Below, in pieces: positions 62,934-64,000 of a stretch of 64,000 nt of DNA (positions within the stretch are counted from its first letter, which is position 1; every line of letters begins with the position of its first letter). The notes beneath the pieces are model-generated. The model made no database searches. It was not told where the DNA came from and was given only the letters and a program-made list of their open reading frames with translations. The stretch comes from Gordonia sp. 'Campus' (lineage in GTDB: Bacteria > Actinomycetota > Actinomycetes > Mycobacteriales > Mycobacteriaceae), in contig NZ_JAKOIW010000020.1 of NCBI RefSeq assembly GCF_022206305.1, forward strand, positions 30,527 to 94,526, given 5' to 3'. The position numbers and the translations under genes are program-made.

Positions 62934-63179
62934 GGGGACAAGTAAACACAATGGACCCCGCGGAATCCTCATCCGAGGGACCGACGTCACTGACTTGTTA
63001 CCTGACCGTAGGTTGTGGGCGACGTGTTCTCTGTCGCAGCCATCGACCCCGTCCGGAGGCTCGTGTCGGGGCGGTGAGCTGCGCTGTTGCCGCCATGGGC
63101 GCGGTCTCACGGCCCGGCGCCGGGCCGTGGCCCACCTGCGGAAGCGGCATATGCGGAGTACATCGCTAACCTGAATCAG
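62934..63179. promoter_or_regulatory. Intergenic region between Rv3675-like gene and nth, with GC-rich palindrome
   Basis: 246 bases with no gene. It holds a perfect 22-bp palindrome (63108-63129) whose half-site is CACGGCCCGGC, and the nth -10 box TAACCT (63167-63172). The palindrome lies about 50 bases upstream of nth. Confidence 0.6.
63167..63172 (+). promoter_or_regulatory. -10 box for leaderless nth
   Basis: TAACCT is seven bases before the GTG of nth. Confidence 0.55.
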
Positions 63180-63956
63180 GTGAGCGCACGCAAGGCGGCG
63201 TCCGCGGGTCCGGCCGCGGTCCGCAAACAGGAGACCCATCTCGGTCTGGTCCGGCGCGCGCGACGGATGAACCGGACGCTGAAGGTCGCGTTTCCGCATG
63301 TCTACTGCGAACTCGACTTCACCGATCCGTTGGAGTTGTCGGTGGCGACGATCCTCTCCGCCCAGTGCACCGACGTCCGGGTCAATCAGACGACGCCCGC
63401 TGTGTTCGCGAAGTACCGCACCGCGCGCGACTACGCGGAGGCCGACCGGACCGAACTCGAGGAGCTGATCCGTCCGACCGGTTTCTACCGGAACAAGACG
63501 AATTCGATCATCGGGCTCGGCCAGGCTCTCGTCGAACGCTTCGACGGTGAGGTCCCCGACAACCTGAAGGACCTCGTCTCGCTTCCCGGCTTCGGACGAA
63601 AGACCGCGAACGTGGTGCTCGGCAACGCCTTCGGCGTTCCGGGCATCACCGTCGACACCCACTTCGGCCGTCTGGTCCGACGCTGGCAGTGGACGGAGGA
63701 GACCGACCCGGTGAAAGTCGAGCACGCGGTCGGTGAACTCATCGAGCGCCGGGAGTGGACCGACCTCTCGCACCGCATCATCTTCCACGGGAGGCGGGTC
63801 TGTCATGCACGCAAACCCGCGTGCGGCGTGTGCATCCTCGCCAAGGACTGCCCGTCGGTGGGAACCGGTCCGATGGACAAGGCGGAAGCGGCGGCCCTGG
63901 TGAAGGGTCCGGAGACCGAGCATCTTCTCGCACTCGCGGGGGTGGAGGCGCCGTGA
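63180..63956 (+). CDS. nth: Endonuclease III
   Basis: This 258-residue HhH-GPD DNA glycosylase/AP lyase has the helix-hairpin-helix [17 protein letters not shown] with catalytic Lys141, catalytic Asp159 ([11 protein letters not shown]) and the 4Fe-4S ligands Cys208, Cys215, Cys218 and Cys224. It removes oxidised pyrimidines. GTG 63180 gives [10 protein letters not shown]; the longer frame upstream covers a palindrome and promoter. The next gene starts on a GTGA overlap with its stop. Confidence 0.95.
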   Translation: MSARKAASAGPAAVRKQETHLGLVRRARRMNRTLKVAFPHVYCELDFTDPLELSVATILSAQCTDVRVNQTTPAVFAKYRTARDYAEADRTELEELIRPTGFYRNKTNSIIGLGQALVERFDGEVPDNLKDLVSLPGFGRKTANVVLGNAFGVPGITVDTHFGRLVRRWQWTEETDPVKVEHAVGELIERREWTDLSHRIIFHGRRVCHARKPACGVCILAKDCPSVGTGPMDKAEAAALVKGPETEHLLALAGVEAP

Positions 63957-64000
63957 ACGATGCACCCCCCGTGAACGACGCACCCCCCACCCCGACGCAC
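63953..64000 (+). CDS. Start of next gene (partial, off right edge)
   Basis: A GTG overlapping the nth stop (GTGA) opens [16 protein letters not shown] to the window end. An 18-bp direct repeat (GTGAACGA-[T/C]-GCACCCCCC) makes the real start ambiguous between 63953 and 63971. By synteny with Mtb the gene could encode a thioredoxin-like protein (Rv3673c). That cannot be tested here. Confidence 0.5.
   Translation, partial: MNDAPPVNDAPPTPTH

Overview
The window is chromosomal DNA of a high-GC, mycolic-acid-type actinobacterium, most likely Gordonia or a close relative. This rests on gene content and order recalled from Mycobacterium tuberculosis (no search was run), on many GTG starts, and on leaderless promoters. 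Homologues of Mtb Rv3720/Rv3719/Rv3718c, ybaB-recR, gatD-murT, leuA and ask-asd come first. After a long accessory stretch come homologues of Rv3683, ponA2, whiB4, the Rv3679-Rv3680 ATPase pair, Rv3678A, Rv3678c, Rv3677c, crp, Rv3675 and nth. No phage, insertion sequence or CRISPR array is visible.

Layout. 1-8 kb: 10-methyl fatty acid genes (tmsA and the start of tmsB), a START-type protein, an RluA-type pseudouridine synthase, an orphan Imm10-like protein, ybaB-recR, a secreted tripeptidase-like hydrolase, a small P-loop kinase and udgB. 8-18 kb: gatD-murT for peptidoglycan amidation, an esterase, a DMT exporter, thioredoxin, a LysR regulator, a thiolase/TetR/acyl-CoA dehydrogenase operon with a palindromic operator, a monooxygenase and a luciferase-like oxidoreductase. 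18-29 kb: leuA with a Leu-Leu-Leu leader peptide, two MFS transporters (one with a divergent TetR), a nitroreductase, a mannosyltransferase-like membrane protein, and ask-asd with an internal start for the small Ask subunit. 29-32 kb: a gluconate module gntR/gntK-gntP.

33-37 kb is the most unusual part. Five overlapping minus-strand genes encode two ER/SipW-type (Ser-His) signal peptidases and four TasA-like exported substrates. One substrate is fused in cis to the second peptidase, which ends in a Ser/Thr-rich tail. An AT-rich non-coding block lies upstream, and a secreted propeller-like protein converges on the cluster's 3' end. I read it as a dedicated surface-fibre or matrix-protein export system.

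37-51 kb: a secreted lipase, membrane proteins, Ohr and Dps stress proteins, an unrecognised exported protein, a DUF2252 protein, an M20 peptidase, an acyl-CoA dehydrogenase-like flavoprotein, an AraC regulator, a lipocalin, tRNA-Pro(CGG), a HAD hydrolase and a metallophosphoesterase. 51-64 kb: ponA2, whiB4, bagB-bagA, a 54-residue DUF4177 protein, RidA, an inserted quartet (TauE-like exporter, MFS, NfeD-like, flotillin), a metallo-beta-lactamase-fold protein, a 4 x 30-bp tandem repeat, crp, an Rv3675-like protein, nth, and the start of the next gene.

A recurring regulatory theme is a TANNNT -10 box placed 6-7 bases before a start codon, seen at twelve genes plus the leuA leader peptide and implying leaderless mRNAs. 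SD-led starts mark operon-internal or strongly translated genes. Perfect GC-rich hairpins separate many convergent genes.
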